NCBI RefSeq assembly: GCF_042666235.1 | Contig: NZ_JBHTFQ010000002.1 | Coordinates: 434,001-498,000, forward strand | Source of the DNA: Halodurantibacterium daqingensis | GTDB taxonomy: Bacteria > Pseudomonadota > Alphaproteobacteria > Rhodobacterales > Rhodobacteraceae | Reading direction: 5' to 3' | Length of the DNA stretch: 64,000 nucleotides | In this document: positions 34,812-43,873 of the stretch, one piece after another | How the letters are laid out: each line of letters opens with the position of its first letter | Position numbering within the stretch: position 1 is the stretch's first letter | The notes under the pieces: generated by a model | The model's input: only the letters and a program-made list of their open reading frames with translations | The model's database searches: none | What the model was told of the DNA's origin: nothing | Made by a program: the position numbers and the translations under genes

Positions 34812-35030
34812 ATGGCACGAGCCCATGGGGCGCGGGCGCAGATGGCGCTGGCGTTCGAGACCACCTATCGCACGCCGCCCCAACCAGATGCAGAGGGGGG
34901 CGGCTACACGCGGATGCCCTTCGCCAGCACCACGCTGGGGGCCGAGCAGCTGCTGCTGAACTCGGAGCTGCTCGGCTATCCAGCAGATGCTGGACGACCG
35001 TTTTGTCGCCGACCTTCTCGCGAAGTCTGA
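34812..35030 (+). pseudogene. Phage major tail tube protein, truncated
   Basis: Starts MARAHGARAQMALAFETTYR with AGGAGAC upstream; residues to about 56 (MPFASTTLGAEQLLLNSELLGY) match the N-terminus of tail tube proteins that are normally about 300 aa. After GY near 34980 the similarity ends abruptly and the frame reads unrelated sequence to a stop at 35030. This is the right boundary of the phage relic; the rest of the tail genes is deleted. Confidence 0.75.
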
Positions 35031-35166
35031 CGAGGAGGTTCTTGCCGAGGCCAGCGCGGATGGCCGCTCCGGACACCCTCTTTTGCAGGGGGCGGGCTCA
35101 GCGGATGCCGTCGCCCGCGGCGGCAACGGCCGCGATGACCCGCCGCCGCGTCAGACGGGCAGCTGA
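34987..35166 (+). CDS. Short reading frame at the phage deletion junction, unknown
   Basis: A 59-aa frame MLDDRFVADLLAKSDEEVL followed by AEASADG and low-complexity Gly/Arg sequence. The start resembles N-termini of small antitoxin-like proteins (LLAKSDEEVLAEA helix), but it looks truncated. It has no obvious ribosome site and could be the tail end of a deleted gene whose start lay before the junction at about 34980. Confidence 0.3.
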   Translation: MLDDRFVADLLAKSDEEVLAEASADGRSGHPLLQGAGSADAVARGGNGRDDPPPRQTGS

Positions 35167-35252
35167 CAGCCGAGGCCTGGCAAGCGTGCTGTCGTGCGCC
35201 AGGCCAGATACTCCGAAGGAGCCTGTCATGGCGGCCCGCGGCGCGGCATCAG

Positions 35253-35276
35253 GCGCGGGGATCATGATCCCCGCGC
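35253..35276. repeat. Perfect 24-bp palindrome
   Basis: GCGCGGGGATCA and TGATCCCCGCGC are perfect reverse complements with no spacer. It lies 40 bases downstream of the nfsB-like stop. No T-tract; as RNA it would fold into a very tight hairpin with a tiny loop. It may terminate the nitroreductase transcript or be a protein-binding site. Confidence 0.9.
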
Positions 35277-35315
35277 TTCGCAGAGGAACCGAAAACCTTG
35301 CGCTCTGCCGCTGCT

Positions 35316-35957
35316 TCACGCGACCTCTGTCACGATGGACTTGCGCGGTTTGCGCACCTTGACCATCGGCAAGAGCCAGTCGCCTGCCGGGTCGCGGTAA
35401 CCCAATGGCATCAGCACGACCGAGCGCAGCCCCCGTTCCTGCAGGCCAAGGATCTCGTCCACGGCAGCGGGGTCGAAGCCCTCCATCGGCGTGCTGTCGA
35501 CCTCCTGCTCGGCTGCGGCCACCAATGCGACACCCAGGGCAATATAGGCCTGACGGGCAGCATGGTCATGGTTTTCCCTGGCCTCGCGCGGCAGGTAGGC
35601 AGCCTTGAGGTTCTCGTAATAGCCGCGCAGCGTTGGCAGGTCGCCACGGGCATCGACGTTCAGCTTCACGACCTCATCAATTCTGTCTGCGGTGTAATTG
35701 TCCCAGGCTGCGAAAACCAGCAGGTGCGAGCCGTCGGTGATCTGTGCTTGCCCGCCCGCTGCTGCCGCGATCTGGTTGCGGACCTGCGCATTCGTCACGA
35801 CGATCACTTCGTAGGGCTGCAATCCGCTGGAGGTGGGGGCCAGGCGGATCGCCTCGAGGATCGCATCGACCTTTTCCTGCGGCACTGCCTTGGCGGGGTC
35901 CATCTTCTTTGTGGCATAGCGCCAGGTCAGGAGATCGTTCAGCGTCTTCGGTGTCAT
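35316..35957 (-). CDS. NAD(P)H-dependent FMN nitroreductase (NfsB-like)
   Basis: A 213-aa oxygen-insensitive nitroreductase/quinone reductase. LLTWRYATKKMDPAK (10-24) is the FMN phosphate-binding arm, LRLAPTSSGLQPYEVIVV-type sequence (AIRLAPTSSGLQPYEV, 36-51) is the flavin site, and GLRSVVLMPLGYRDPAGDWL is near the C-terminus. Such enzymes reduce quinones and nitroaromatics. Divergent from an HxlR regulator with a 123-base AT-rich spacer, the classic YodB/azoreductase-type arrangement, so it is probably repressed by it. Confidence 0.93.
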   Translation of the reverse strand: MTPKTLNDLLTWRYATKKMDPAKAVPQEKVDAILEAIRLAPTSSGLQPYEVIVVTNAQVRNQIAAAAGGQAQITDGSHLLVFAAWDNYTADRIDEVVKLNVDARGDLPTLRGYYENLKAAYLPREARENHDHAARQAYIALGVALVAAAEQEVDSTPMEGFDPAAVDEILGLQERGLRSVVLMPLGYRDPAGDWLLPMVKVRKPRKSIVTEVA

Positions 35958-36080
35958 GTTTTCGCTTCCGTTGTCAGATCTTGAAGAGCAGTATATATTT
36001 GTAACCGGATATCTAACGAGAACCAGAACCCGTCACAAGAAGGCACATTTCTGAACCTCGGTCACATACAGGGAACCACC

Positions 36081-36470
36081 ATGCCGGACACCGCCGGATG
36101 CCCCGATTGCGAACGTATCAACGAAGTCCTGTCGCGCGTCGGCGACCGGTGGAGCGTGCTTGTCGTCATCTCGCTGGCCCGGTACGGGACGCTGCGATTC
36201 AACGAACTCAAACGAAACCTCGGTATTTCTCAGCGCATGTTGAGCTTGACGCTGAAAGAGCTGGAAAGGGATGGCCTCGTGAACCGAACCTACCATCCGA
36301 CAATTCCGCCAAAGGTGGAGTATACCCTTACCGAAATGGGGCAGTCGTTTCACGCGCCGGTAAGCGCCCTGGGCAGTTGGGCATTGGGTAACCTGAACAG
36401 GATCGATGCAGCACGCCAGGCCTATGACAACAAGGCGGGAGGAGAGATCGGCACCGACGCGCCCGCCTAG
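36081..36470 (+). CDS. HxlR-family winged-helix regulator
   Basis: A 129-aa protein. CPDCERINEVLSRVGDRWSVLVVISLARYG begins with a CPDC pair (C7, C10), and LRFNELKRNLGISQRMLSLTLKELERDGLV (core GISQRMLSLTLKELE) is the winged HTH; EYTLTEMGQSF follows. HxlR proteins with an N-terminal redox Cys sense electrophiles/quinones and de-repress detoxification genes. The divergent nfsB-like gene is the likely target. Confidence 0.92.
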   Translation: MPDTAGCPDCERINEVLSRVGDRWSVLVVISLARYGTLRFNELKRNLGISQRMLSLTLKELERDGLVNRTYHPTIPPKVEYTLTEMGQSFHAPVSALGSWALGNLNRIDAARQAYDNKAGGEIGTDAPA

Positions 36471-37047
36471 CTTCAGGGAAAGCGGATAGCCGAGCCCCAC
36501 CATTGGGGTGTCCTTGCGGCTGCACGCGCTGCAGCGCGCGGCGATCAGCATTCGGATGGCCCCGATCGGGAAAGGATCCGACCCCCAGCGCACCATACGA
36601 AAGCTGGCCCTCGGCCGAGGGCGCTTCTTCGATTGCCGTTGAATCAGGCCGCATGTCGTCATGAGCCGGACAGGCACCAGAAGCCGGCGCCGGACCATGT
36701 GACCGAGATGCGGCGCCAATGCGGCATCCGCCCTGCCAGCAGCAGTGCGGCCAGAGCAGCGTTTTCGCCCCGGGCGGGTCCGACGGCGCATCCGTTCGGC
36801 GCCGGCAAGTCTCGCAGCCGGGTACGGTTGGCGCCGCCGCGGCGATAGGAACGGCGCGGGCTTCCGGGGGGAAAGCACCCAAAGGATGCGCCTGTGTCCA
36901 GGTTGAGGCGCGCACCACCGACGCCGGCTCCGGCCCCGGCCCCGGCCGAAAGAGTTTCGCATCGTCGCGCCGCATCCACGCTATCTTCCTGCGAAGGGAG
37001 AGCCATCTCTCGCAAGGCATGTCGAGAGCCGGCAGAACAGATGGGCG
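36471..37047. other. Gene-free spacer of about 580 bases
   Basis: No protein family recognised. A weak hairpin (CCCCA/TGGGG near 36496-36510) follows the HxlR stop. Confidence 0.45.
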
Positions 37048-38037
37048 TCACCGCTCCCGATTCACGGTGGCGACTGCGGCGAGGATTTCCTGCGGGATCA
37101 GGTGGTGCATCATGTGGCCCACGCCCGCGAACTGGCGGAACTCGGCTTGGGGCAGAAGGGCGGCAAGGCGGGCGCTGTGGTCGGCGGTGCGCACGAAGGC
37201 ATCGTCGCGTCCCGCAAGGATGACCAGCGGAACCTCCAGATCGGCATAGCGGGGTGCAAGCCGTTCGGCTGCGGCCAGAATGCCGGCCATTTCCGCGGCC
37301 TGGGCACGCAACTGTTCCGGTCGGAAGGCCATCCAGGCCGGGAAGCGCCAGAAGTGGCGCGGCACGGGGGCGGGGGCGAACAGCATGCGCGCCATCAGCG
37401 GCCAGGCCATCCGGTGCACGACCGGCGAGACCGAGTGCCGCAGCATGCCGCCCAGAACCGGCGCGACATTCGGGGCCCGCATCAGGATGTCGAACCGGGG
37501 GCGCGGGAAGTAATAGCCGGATTCGAGCACCAGCCCCCGCACCATCTGCGGATGATTCAAAGCCAGTGCAGCGGCGACCATGGCGCCCCAGCTGTGCCCG
37601 ACCACCAGGGCCTCATCCACGCCGATGCGGCGCAGCGCCTGGTGGATCACCTGGGCCTGACGTTCCGGTGTCCAGCCCCGGGCATCGCGCGGGGGGCTGC
37701 TGTGGCCATAGCCGGGCCGGTCGATCACGATCACCCGATAATGGGGCTGGGCCATCCGCACCAGATCGCTGAGCAGGAAATCGAGCCCCATCATGGTGTT
37801 GCCATGGATCAGCACCAGAGGCTGTCCGGATCCGCGCTCGACATAGTGCAGCCGCATGCCGTCAACATGGACAAAGCGGCCGGTGGGCGGGTTTTCGGCT
37901 TCGGCCTCGGCGCTCTTGCGGCGGGTATAGGCGGCAGAGGCGACGCCGGCGACCGCGAGCGCCAGCACGGGAAGCAATCCCCTCGGCAGGACGCGCCGGC
38001 GGTTGCGTATCCGGCGATGGGGCGGGGGCATGTGCAT
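37048..38037 (-). CDS. Alpha/beta-hydrolase with N-terminal membrane anchor
   Basis: A 329-aa hydrolase. An N-terminal Arg-rich stretch and a hydrophobic segment (LPVLALAVAGVASAAY, about 22-37) anchor or export it. Fold motifs: LVLIHGNTMMG (oxyanion region), VGHSWGAMVAAALALN with nucleophile Ser, LVILAGRDDAFV (acid) and FAGVGHMMHH (catalytic His). It resembles BioH/haloperoxidase-type esterases; substrate unknown. ATG at 38037 has AGGAGAG upstream. Confidence 0.88.
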   Translation of the reverse strand: MHMPPPHRRIRNRRRVLPRGLLPVLALAVAGVASAAYTRRKSAEAEAENPPTGRFVHVDGMRLHYVERGSGQPLVLIHGNTMMGLDFLLSDLVRMAQPHYRVIVIDRPGYGHSSPPRDARGWTPERQAQVIHQALRRIGVDEALVVGHSWGAMVAAALALNHPQMVRGLVLESGYYFPRPRFDILMRAPNVAPVLGGMLRHSVSPVVHRMAWPLMARMLFAPAPVPRHFWRFPAWMAFRPEQLRAQAAEMAGILAAAERLAPRYADLEVPLVILAGRDDAFVRTADHSARLAALLPQAEFRQFAGVGHMMHHLIPQEILAAVATVNRER

Positions 38038-38169
38038 CGGGCTCTCCTGTCGGTGGCTGTCGGGATGAAACTGCCGCGTGGCGCGACTGTTCCCGCGCGT
38101 CACCGGGAGCCGCCTCGGCTCGGCCCGATGCCGCCCGATGGCAGGCCACCGGGCGGGCGGGGGCGGGCT

Positions 38170-39519
38170 TCAGCCCGCCGTGAGGCCAAGGAACCAGGTG
38201 GCCATCGCGAAATAGATCACCACGCCGATGGCATCGGCCAGCGAGGTGATCAGCGGCGCCGAAGCCGCCGCCGGATCAAGCCGAAACCGCGACAGGATGA
38301 ATGGCATCGACATGCCCAGCACCGATCCGACCAGCACGATCAGCACCATGGTTGCCGATACGACCACCGCGATGTCGGGCCCTCCGCGAACAAGGCCGAT
38401 GCCGGAAACGGCCAGCGCCATCGTCAGGCCAAGGGCCGCCGCAACCGCCAGTTCCCGCCCCAGCATCCGGCCCCAGTCGGACAGCTTCACATCCCCCGTG
38501 GCCAGCGCGCGCACCATCAACGTCGCCGACTGGCTGCCGGCATTGCCACCGGAATCGACCAGCAGCGGAAGGAAGAAGACCAGCGCCACATAGCTGGCAA
38601 TCGTATCCTCGAAATAGGCGATGCCGGCGCCGGAAAAGATGTTGCCGAACACGAGGATCACCAGCCAGGGCACCCGCTTGCGGTAGAGCAGCGCGAAGGA
38701 GGCGTCGAGCATGTTGGTGCCCAGACCGGCGACGGCCGAGGTCTTGTGGAAGTTCACGTCCTCGGCCTCGCGCGCGACGTCCATTGCATCGTCATAGGTG
38801 ACGATCCCGGCCAGCCGGTCGCCGCCGTTGAGAACGGGCAGGGCAAGCACGTCATATTTCCGGATCAGCTCAACCGCCCGTTCCCGGCGATCCTCGGCGC
38901 GCAGAAAGGGCGGATCGCGACGCATCACCTCTGACACAAGCGCATTGTCGCGCGCCACGATCAGATCCCGCAGCGAGACACTGCCGACCAGCCGGCGTTC
39001 ATCATCGACGACATAGGAATGATAGATCGTTTCGGCGTCCGGCGCGATCAGCCGCAGATGTGCCACCGCTTCGACCGTGGTAAGGCCGGGAGGCAGGGTT
39101 GCATAATCGGAGGTCATCACCGATCCGACCGTGCCTTCACGATAGGCGGCAAGCTTGCGCAGATCCTCGCGTTCGGCCTGCGCCAGGCCGGGCAGAAGCG
39201 CCTCCTTCTGCGCCTCGTTCAGGCGGGCGAACAGATCTGCGCGTTCGTCATGGGCCATGGCGCCGAAGATCCGGGCCATGTCGGCGCGGTCGATGGCATG
39301 GGCCAACGCCACCTGGGTTTCGGCGTTGAAATAGCCAAACAGCGTGGCCTGCCGGACATGATCCAGGCACAGCAGCACCCGTGCCACGTCGCGCAGGGGC
39401 AGGGTGCCGATCATGCCGACGATATCGGCGGGATGTTCGTGGCGCAGCACCTGAGCCACAGGGGTCATGTCGCCGTTTTTCAGGGCGCGGGTGATGATGT
39501 CGATGGTCTGGGTCTTCAT
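38170..39519 (-). CDS. mgtE: Magnesium transporter MgtE
   Basis: Mg2+ channel of the inner membrane. The 449-aa protein has the cytoplasmic N-domain (about 1-125, GDMTPVAQVLRHEHPADI, LARLNEAQKEALLPGL-type sequence), two CBS domains (VAHLRLIAPDAETIYHSYVVDDERRLVG region and KYDVLALPVLNGGDRLAGIV), a connecting helix and five C-terminal membrane helices ending AMATWFLGLTAG. NASQ-type conserved residues sit in LVDSGGNAGSQSATLMVRAL, the pore. GGAG at 39527-39530 favours ATG 39519 over 39525. No clear Mg-responsive leader was recognised upstream. Confidence 0.95.
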   Translation of the reverse strand: MKTQTIDIITRALKNGDMTPVAQVLRHEHPADIVGMIGTLPLRDVARVLLCLDHVRQATLFGYFNAETQVALAHAIDRADMARIFGAMAHDERADLFARLNEAQKEALLPGLAQAEREDLRKLAAYREGTVGSVMTSDYATLPPGLTTVEAVAHLRLIAPDAETIYHSYVVDDERRLVGSVSLRDLIVARDNALVSEVMRRDPPFLRAEDRRERAVELIRKYDVLALPVLNGGDRLAGIVTYDDAMDVAREAEDVNFHKTSAVAGLGTNMLDASFALLYRKRVPWLVILVFGNIFSGAGIAYFEDTIASYVALVFFLPLLVDSGGNAGSQSATLMVRALATGDVKLSDWGRMLGRELAVAAALGLTMALAVSGIGLVRGGPDIAVVVSATMVLIVLVGSVLGMSMPFILSRFRLDPAAASAPLITSLADAIGVVIYFAMATWFLGLTAG

Positions 39520-40622
39520 GGTCATGCTCCGTCAGGGCAGCGGCCCCTCCGCATGACCAGGGGTCACAGGTTCAGCCGCACGCCGGAATCGTTTGTTGGG
39601 AACGTGATCCGGCCAGGGACGCGGTGCGCAGCCCGGCCGGGCCTCTACTTCCGTCTTCCAAGGCAACCTCCGTTATTGCCCGCCCGAGGTCGGACGTGCG
39701 GTGAACGGGCGCGGGGTACAGGCGTGGCGATCGGCTGTCAACGCCCGAAGGCCCGTATCCGTTTCGGAAAGCGGCGGCCTGCGCTGCGGGCACAGGCCGG
39801 GGACACGACCGCACGCACAGGGGAACTTGCAGGCGGTTCCGTCGATACCTCGCCGATGCGCCCTCTCGGCGCTGGAGTGTCGGGCAGGCAGGGGAAACCG
39901 CCGCCCGCAAGCGGCCGGCAGCGCCGGCGCCAGTGACTTCCCGCGCCGCGCCGGATCGATGCGCCGGTGGGGGATTCTGCCGGCGGGGACAGAGCGCCCG
40001 CGATGAAGACGGCACGCTCTGCCGCCGCTGCACCGGGGCCGGGACAAGGCCCCGAACCCCCGTCTGTTCCGGACCAGGATGCGTCTCGGCGTCCCCGATC
40101 GGCCACCGCCGTGACCGCCAGAGCCGGATGAGACGGGACGCGCAGGGCGCAAGGCCCGCGCCAGGCAAGGGAGAGCCGGCACGCCGTGTGACGGCGGGAC
40201 CCGCCGGCCACAGATGATGCCGATACGGCACATGGCGCTGCGCCCTCGCTGCGCGAACTGCCTTGGCTGCGGCTGCGCGCGTCGGGGCGGGATGACGACC
40301 GGCGGCGCCGGCGAAACGGCGGTTTCGCCCATCCGCGGAAGACCAGAACGGTGGCGAGGGCCTGGTGCCGCCCGCCCGGGGCTGTGCATCCCCCCCTCGG
40401 TCGCCGCGTCAGAGAGCGCCCACGGAGGAACGCCGGGCGCATTTGCAGGGCGTGCGGGGCCGGCAGCACTGTCCGCGGCAGGGGGGCCTTGTTTCGCCGG
40501 TATCGGCGGCCGCGGTATAGCGGGGCGGAGGGGCGGCAGGGTCTGTGCCCGGGAATGGGCGGCAGGTCTGGCACCTGCACCGGCAGTTGTGTATCGGGGA
40601 CCAAATGTTGCGGGGAATCGCT
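39520..40622. other. Gene-free spacer of about 1.1 kb between mgtE and a TauE-type gene
   Basis: Very GC-rich with overlapping shadow frames and no recognised family. It contains the GGCGAAAC hairpin listed separately. An RNA leader for mgtE is possible within the first 150 bases but no known Mg riboswitch pattern was seen. Confidence 0.45.
40310..40329. repeat. Perfect 8-bp-stem tetraloop hairpin
   Basis: GGCGAAAC and GTTTCGCC flank GGCG. A compact hairpin in an otherwise gene-free spacer, 294 bases before the TauE-like gene. No T-tract. Confidence 0.6.
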
Positions 40623-41447
40623 ATGGTTGATCTGTCTGTCGTGCTGCCGATGCTGGGCCTTCTGCTGGTGATCGGCGCCTTTGCCGGCGTGATCGCCGGG
40701 CTTCTGGGTGTCGGAGGGGGCATCGTGCTGGTGCCGGCCTTCTTCTATGCCTTCTCGGCCATCGGCTATGGCAGCCCGCAGCTGATGCAGATCTGCCTTG
40801 CGACCTCGCTGGCCACGATCATCGTGACCTCGATGCGGTCGCTGTCGTCGCATAACAAGAAGGGTGCGGTGGACTGGCCGGTGCTGAAGCAATGGGCGCC
40901 GGGCATCATGATCGGGGCGCTTGTGGGGGTCGCGGTGGCGGCGCAGCTGTCCTCGACGGTGCTTCAGGGCATCTTTGGCGGCCTTGGGCTGCTCATCGGG
41001 ATCTACTTCATCGTCGGAAGCGACCGCTGGCGCATCGCCGACCAGATGCCGGGGCTGATCACCCGCTCGATCCTGTCGCCGGTGGTGGGGGTTCTGTCGG
41101 TGCTGATGGGCATTGGCGGCGGATCCTTCGCGGTGCCTATCATGACACTTTACGGCGCGCCGATCCATCGCGCCGTGGCCACGGCCTCGGGGTTCGGGCT
41201 GATCATCGCGCTGCCTTCGGTTCTGGCCTTCCTGTTCGTCCCGATCCCCGAGGCGGTGCGCCCGCCCTTCACGATCGGCGCCGTCAACCTGCCGGCATTC
41301 TTCATCACCATCATCACCACGATGTATACGGCAACGCTGGGCGTTCGGCTGGCACATGCGATGGACCCCAAGCCGCTCAAGCGCGTCTTTGCGGTGTTTC
41401 TGATCGCCGTGGCGCTGAACATGATCCGCAAGTCGCTGGGCTACTGA
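40623..41447 (+). CDS. TauE/SafE-family membrane permease
   Basis: A 274-aa polytopic protein with about eight helices. The two-fold repeat is marked by GVIAGLLGVGGGIVLVPAFF (about 23-42) and VLMGIGGGSFAVPIMTLYGAP in the second half. Members export sulfite, sulfoacetate or other small organic anions. ATG at 40623 has GGGGA upstream. Convergent with the DUF1289 gene. Confidence 0.92.
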   Translation: MVDLSVVLPMLGLLLVIGAFAGVIAGLLGVGGGIVLVPAFFYAFSAIGYGSPQLMQICLATSLATIIVTSMRSLSSHNKKGAVDWPVLKQWAPGIMIGALVGVAVAAQLSSTVLQGIFGGLGLLIGIYFIVGSDRWRIADQMPGLITRSILSPVVGVLSVLMGIGGGSFAVPIMTLYGAPIHRAVATASGFGLIIALPSVLAFLFVPIPEAVRPPFTIGAVNLPAFFITIITTMYTATLGVRLAHAMDPKPLKRVFAVFLIAVALNMIRKSLGY

Positions 41448-41463
41448 GCCCGCGGCCGGCCCG

Positions 41464-41658
41464 CTACGGGCTGCCGTCCAGACGCGCGGCGCGGGCAGGA
41501 AGGGCGGCCATGATCGCGCGCCGCTCGTCCGCGCTCAGGCGCGACCAGGCCGCGATCTCGTCGAGGCTGCGCAGGCAGCCGGTGCAAAGGCCATGCGCGG
41601 GATCGATCACGCAGATCTTCACGCAGGGGCTTTCCATCTGGTCGCGCTGCCGGGTCAT
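41464..41658 (-). CDS. DUF1289 (YbdG-like zinc-ribbon) small protein
   Basis: A 64-aa protein: MESPCVKICVIDPAHGLCTGCLRSLDEIAAW holds the CxxxC...CxxC pattern of DUF1289 (shown as SPCVKIC and LCTGCLRS). Function unknown. The ATG at 41658 overlaps the ruvX stop (ATGA); ATG at 41637 is an alternative. Last gene of the ccmI-ruvX operon. Confidence 0.85.
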   Translation of the reverse strand: MTRQRDQMESPCVKICVIDPAHGLCTGCLRSLDEIAAWSRLSADERRAIMAALPARAARLDGSP

Positions 41659-42137
41659 GCGCCGCTGCCGCGGCCAAGATGTGCCAGACGGTCCAGGGCG
41701 CCCTGCAGGATGAACCCTGCCGCCACATGGTCGATCACCTCGGAACGGCGTTTTCGCGATGTATCGGCCTCGAGCAGTGCGCGCTCGGCTGCCACGGTCG
41801 AAAGCCGTTCGTCCCAGAAGGTGATCGGCAGATCGGTAAGCCGCGCAAGGTTGCGCGCAAAGGCGCGGGTGGACTGGCAGCGCGGCCCTTCACTTCCGTC
41901 CATGTTGCGGGGCAGGCCAAGGATCAGCCCGCCGAGGTTGCGGCCCGTAGCGATGGCCAGCAGGCGATCGGCATCCTGGGTGAACTTGCTGCGCCGGATC
42001 GTTTCCAGCGGTGTCGCAACCGACAGGAAGCTGTCCGAAACGGCAACGCCGATCGTCTTGTCGCCCAGATCGAGCCCGGCCAGCGCCCGCATCGGCGCCA
42101 GCTGCCCGGCGAAGTCTTCGATCGTGTCGCAGATCAT
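41655..42137 (-). CDS. ruvX: Putative Holliday junction resolvase YqgF/RuvX
   Basis: A 160-aa RNase H-fold nuclease implicated in pre-16S rRNA 5' processing and Holliday junction resolution. GLDLGDKTIGVAVSDSFLSVATPLETI starts with the catalytic Asp; the second acidic cluster is ITFWDERLSTVAAE and the third in RRSEVIDHVAAGFIL. Coupled to ccmI (4-base overlap) and to the DUF1289 gene. Confidence 0.94.
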   Translation of the reverse strand: MICDTIEDFAGQLAPMRALAGLDLGDKTIGVAVSDSFLSVATPLETIRRSKFTQDADRLLAIATGRNLGGLILGLPRNMDGSEGPRCQSTRAFARNLARLTDLPITFWDERLSTVAAERALLEADTSRKRRSEVIDHVAAGFILQGALDRLAHLGRGSGA

Positions 42138-43432
42138 GGCTGCGCCAGCCCTTCGGGCGCCGGGACCGGTGGCTCGGCATCCGCTTCGGGCGCGGCAAGG
42201 GCGGCGGCGGGCGGCAGCCCGGCTGCCTCCGCGGCCTCGGCGATCAGCGCCAGAAGTTCGGGGCGGTGCTGGAAGTTGATCTGCGCCTCGGTCCAGATCG
42301 CCTGCGCAGCGCCGGTTTCGCCCAGCGCGCCATAGGCCGAGATCAGCCGCGCCCAGTCCTCGGCGCTGCCGCCCTGGGTGGACAGCCGGTCCGACAGGCC
42401 CTGAACCATGCCGCGGATCATGGCCTCGCGATCTTCGGGGGGAAGATCGGCCGCAGCCTCGATGTCGGCCAGCGAGGGGCCGCGCGCTGCATCGAGGGGC
42501 GGCAAGGTATAGGATTCGCCGGCACGCCAGGCGATTTCCTCGATCTGCGCCCGGACCAGCGGCACCCAGGGCGCGTCAGCGGCGCTTTCCTCAAGCAGGC
42601 CGCGCCACATCCGGAAGGCGATGTCCGGGCGCCCGGTCTGGGCGAACATCAGCCCCGAGTAATAGCGCGCGGTTCCGTTACGCGGATCGCGCCGCAGCGC
42701 CTCGGTCAGCGCGGTTTCGGCCTCGGGCGACACATAACCGCCGGCGGCAAGCACCATCAGATCCGCCAGCGCGGCATAATCCTCGGCCCCGGCATCATCG
42801 CCCCGCAGGGCGATCACCTGCGCTTGCGCCGTGCGTGCAGCGACATAGTTGCCAAGCGCGGCCTCGTTCCGGGCCAGCAACTCCTGCCCGCGCAGATCAA
42901 GCGGCCGCTCGGCCATGGCGCTGCGCAACTGCTCCATCAATGTCAGGAACTGCGGGTCAACCTCGCCGAAAGGCGCGCCGGCGGGGGCTTCGGCCTCGGC
43001 ATCGGCCTGACCGGGGCGGGTGGCGCGCCAGGTCTCGGCCGCGGCGATCCGCGTCGCGAGCGGCAGGTCGGGATAGCCCGGCGCCCCGATGCGGCTGTAG
43101 GTCCAGAAGGCTGTCGCGCCGGCGACTACCACCACCGCCAGCGCCGCCAGCGTGGCGACACGCGGCGGTTGTGCGGCGGGCAGCGCGCCGCGCGCGGCGG
43201 CACGGTCGGCCTCGAGGATCCGGCGCGAGACCTCGAGGCGCAGGCGTTCGGCATCCTCGGGGCCGATCACGCCACGGGCAAGATCCTTGTCCACTTCGCG
43301 CAGCTGGTCGCGATAGACCCGCAGGTCGTATTCCGCGGCGGCGGGGTCTGCCCCACGTCCGCGCAGCAAGGCCAGCACCAGAAGCGCTGCAACCGCAAGC
43401 GCCATTCCACCTGCCGCAATCCAGAAAACCAT
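42134..43432 (-). CDS. ccmI: Cytochrome c biogenesis protein CcmI
   Basis: A 432-aa membrane-anchored apocytochrome c chaperone that hands the CxxCH protein to CcmFH. N-terminal helix MVFWIAAGGMALAVAALLVLALL, a cytoplasmic zipper-like loop (EYDLRVYRDQLREVDKDLARGVI), a second helix (LAALAVVVVAGATAFWTY) and a large periplasmic TPR part (about 190-400, with RNEAALGNY, RRDPRNGTARYYSGLMF). The AAGGAGGG-ATG at 43432 fixes the start. The other ccm genes are not in the window. Confidence 0.93.
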   Translation of the reverse strand: MVFWIAAGGMALAVAALLVLALLRGRGADPAAAEYDLRVYRDQLREVDKDLARGVIGPEDAERLRLEVSRRILEADRAAARGALPAAQPPRVATLAALAVVVVAGATAFWTYSRIGAPGYPDLPLATRIAAAETWRATRPGQADAEAEAPAGAPFGEVDPQFLTLMEQLRSAMAERPLDLRGQELLARNEAALGNYVAARTAQAQVIALRGDDAGAEDYAALADLMVLAAGGYVSPEAETALTEALRRDPRNGTARYYSGLMFAQTGRPDIAFRMWRGLLEESAADAPWVPLVRAQIEEIAWRAGESYTLPPLDAARGPSLADIEAAADLPPEDREAMIRGMVQGLSDRLSTQGGSAEDWARLISAYGALGETGAAQAIWTEAQINFQHRPELLALIAEAAEAAGLPPAAALAAPEADAEPPVPAPEGLAQP

Positions 43433-43873
43433 GCGCCCTCCTTGTGTCCGTCCCTGATGTAACGCTGCACAGCACCGGGCAAAAGCCCAATCGGCACCAA
43501 TCAGCCGGGGGGCGACCAAATGCCCATGCGACGCGCGGCCCCTGAGCGCCCAAGGTTCCCGATCATGCGGCAAGCGCGCGCGGATGAAGCCGGATCACCT
43601 GCGGCCGGGGCCAGCAGGATCTGCCGCACCGGAGCCGAGCCACCCTGAACCGCTGGTCCGGCTGCGCCATCACGCGCGGTCCTGCGCCGCCACCCGGATC
43701 CGGGCGGTCTGAACCGCCCTGGAAGCATGCGGCGCAGGGGTGGTGGCGCTGGTGAGGCCCGGTGACCGGCAGCAGATGGCCGAAGCGCCGGGTTTCGTGC
43801 CTCCCGCAGCCCGTTCGGGACCTGACGATTGTGTCATCCTGGCGGGGTCGTTTCGTTCATGCCCCTCTGCATG
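43433..43873. other. Spacer marking the left edge of the catabolic island
   Basis: About 440 bases without a supported gene; the boundary between conserved core genes (ccmI) and the aromatic island. Confidence 0.45.

Noticed and set aside
36033..36962. Minus-strand frame with a porin-like segment after the HxlR gene
   Set aside because: The apparent similarity is confined to a short patch; the remainder is antisense to the HxlR gene.
39520..39700. Mg2+ riboswitch (M-box or similar) upstream of mgtE
   Set aside because: The leader has GC-rich stems but no conserved M-box core was recognisable by eye; a covariance-model search would be needed.
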